DNA of 14,398 nucleotides from Chitinispirillaceae bacterium (GTDB lineage Bacteria; Fibrobacterota; Chitinivibrionia; Chitinivibrionales; Chitinispirillaceae), in assembly GCA_016926315.1 (NCBI GenBank), contig JAFGOU010000110.1, forward strand, positions 1-14,398, read 5' to 3'. This document shows, one piece after another, positions 14,362-14,398 of the stretch. A program made the position numbers and the translations under genes. Every line of letters starts with the position of its first letter. Within the stretch, counting starts at the first letter, position 1. The notes beneath the pieces were generated by a model. It did no database searches. It was not told where the DNA came from and saw only the letters and a list, made by a program, of their open reading frames with translations.

Positions 14362-14398
14362 GTTCCGAGTTCATTTTATCGATATTCCCCAAACGAGA

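Larger units (their letters stand above)
14167..14398. other. Intergenic region upstream of mnmG; no supported gene
   Basis: No coding region longer than about 50 codons with credible features was found on the - strand, and the + strand frame crossing it is a shadow of mnmG. A 45-codon - strand frame (14374-14237, starting MNSELSKNN) has no ribosome-binding site and no recognised similarity. The stretch holds a DnaA-box match (14216-14224), a run of seven G (14288-14294), a degenerate half parS (GTTTCAC, 14178-14184) and a boxA-like sequence (14350-14361). This mixture fits an origin-proximal control region or the leader of a divergent transcript running off the right edge. Confidence 0.5.

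Noticed and set aside
14237..14374. 45-codon - strand frame upstream of mnmG
   Set aside because: No ribosome-binding site, unusual composition rich in Pro, Asn and Arg, and no recognised family; kept only as a note in the intergenic entry.
1..14398. CRISPR arrays, transposases, integrases, phage genes, tRNA genes and defence-system genes
   Set aside because: None recognised on either strand; no repeated spacer pattern, IS-type inverted ends or cloverleaf was seen.

Overview
The window reads as chromosomal DNA from a diderm (Gram-negative-type) bacterium. The evidence is a periplasmic polysaccharide O-acetylation module, a lipoprotein signal, a TolB-like periplasmic propeller, a bactofilin and an M23 peptidase. 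The phylum cannot be fixed by eye. Together the genes would suit a Fibrobacterota/FCB-like or deltaproteobacterial-type lineage, but that is only a guess. No phage, IS element, CRISPR array, tRNA or complete rRNA gene was seen.

Left third (1-5881, + strand, GC-rich): a partial MBOAT O-acyltransferase (AlgI-like) is followed by two AlgJ/AlgX-type SGNH proteins, one with an N-terminal membrane anchor and one a predicted lipoprotein with an unrecognised N-terminal domain. A secreted TolB/PD40-like beta-propeller protein follows. The first three genes look like one system that carries acetyl groups across the inner membrane and places them on an exported or surface polysaccharide. The polysaccharide itself cannot be identified from here.

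Middle (5941-7879, - strand): a TatD-family metal-dependent nuclease and a GT4-type glycosyltransferase form the distal end of a leftward gene run. They converge on the acetylation genes, with only 59 bp between the two stop codons.

Right half (7928-14146, - strand, lower GC): in transcription order this is mnmG, rsmG, parA, parB, an M23 peptidase, a bactofilin and pgsA, tightly packed with several short overlaps. mnmG-rsmG-parA-parB is the classic origin-proximal block of many bacteria. A perfect 16-bp parS palindrome lies just upstream of the mnmG start codon, and a one-mismatch copy lies inside the 3' end of mnmG. The ParABS system and its sites are therefore together, and the replication origin is probably near, most likely to the right. 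Placing a bactofilin and its likely partner M23 hydrolase directly after parAB links chromosome segregation, cytoskeletal scaffolding, wall remodelling and phospholipid synthesis in one transcription unit.

The right end (14147-14398) is non-coding on present evidence. It holds parS, one DnaA-box match and, about 40 nt before the edge, a + strand sequence resembling the boxA of rRNA operon leaders. No wholly new system was recognised. The least explained items are the N-terminal domain of the AlgX-like lipoprotein, the parS placement in the mnmG leader, and the parAB-peptidase-bactofilin-pgsA operon.
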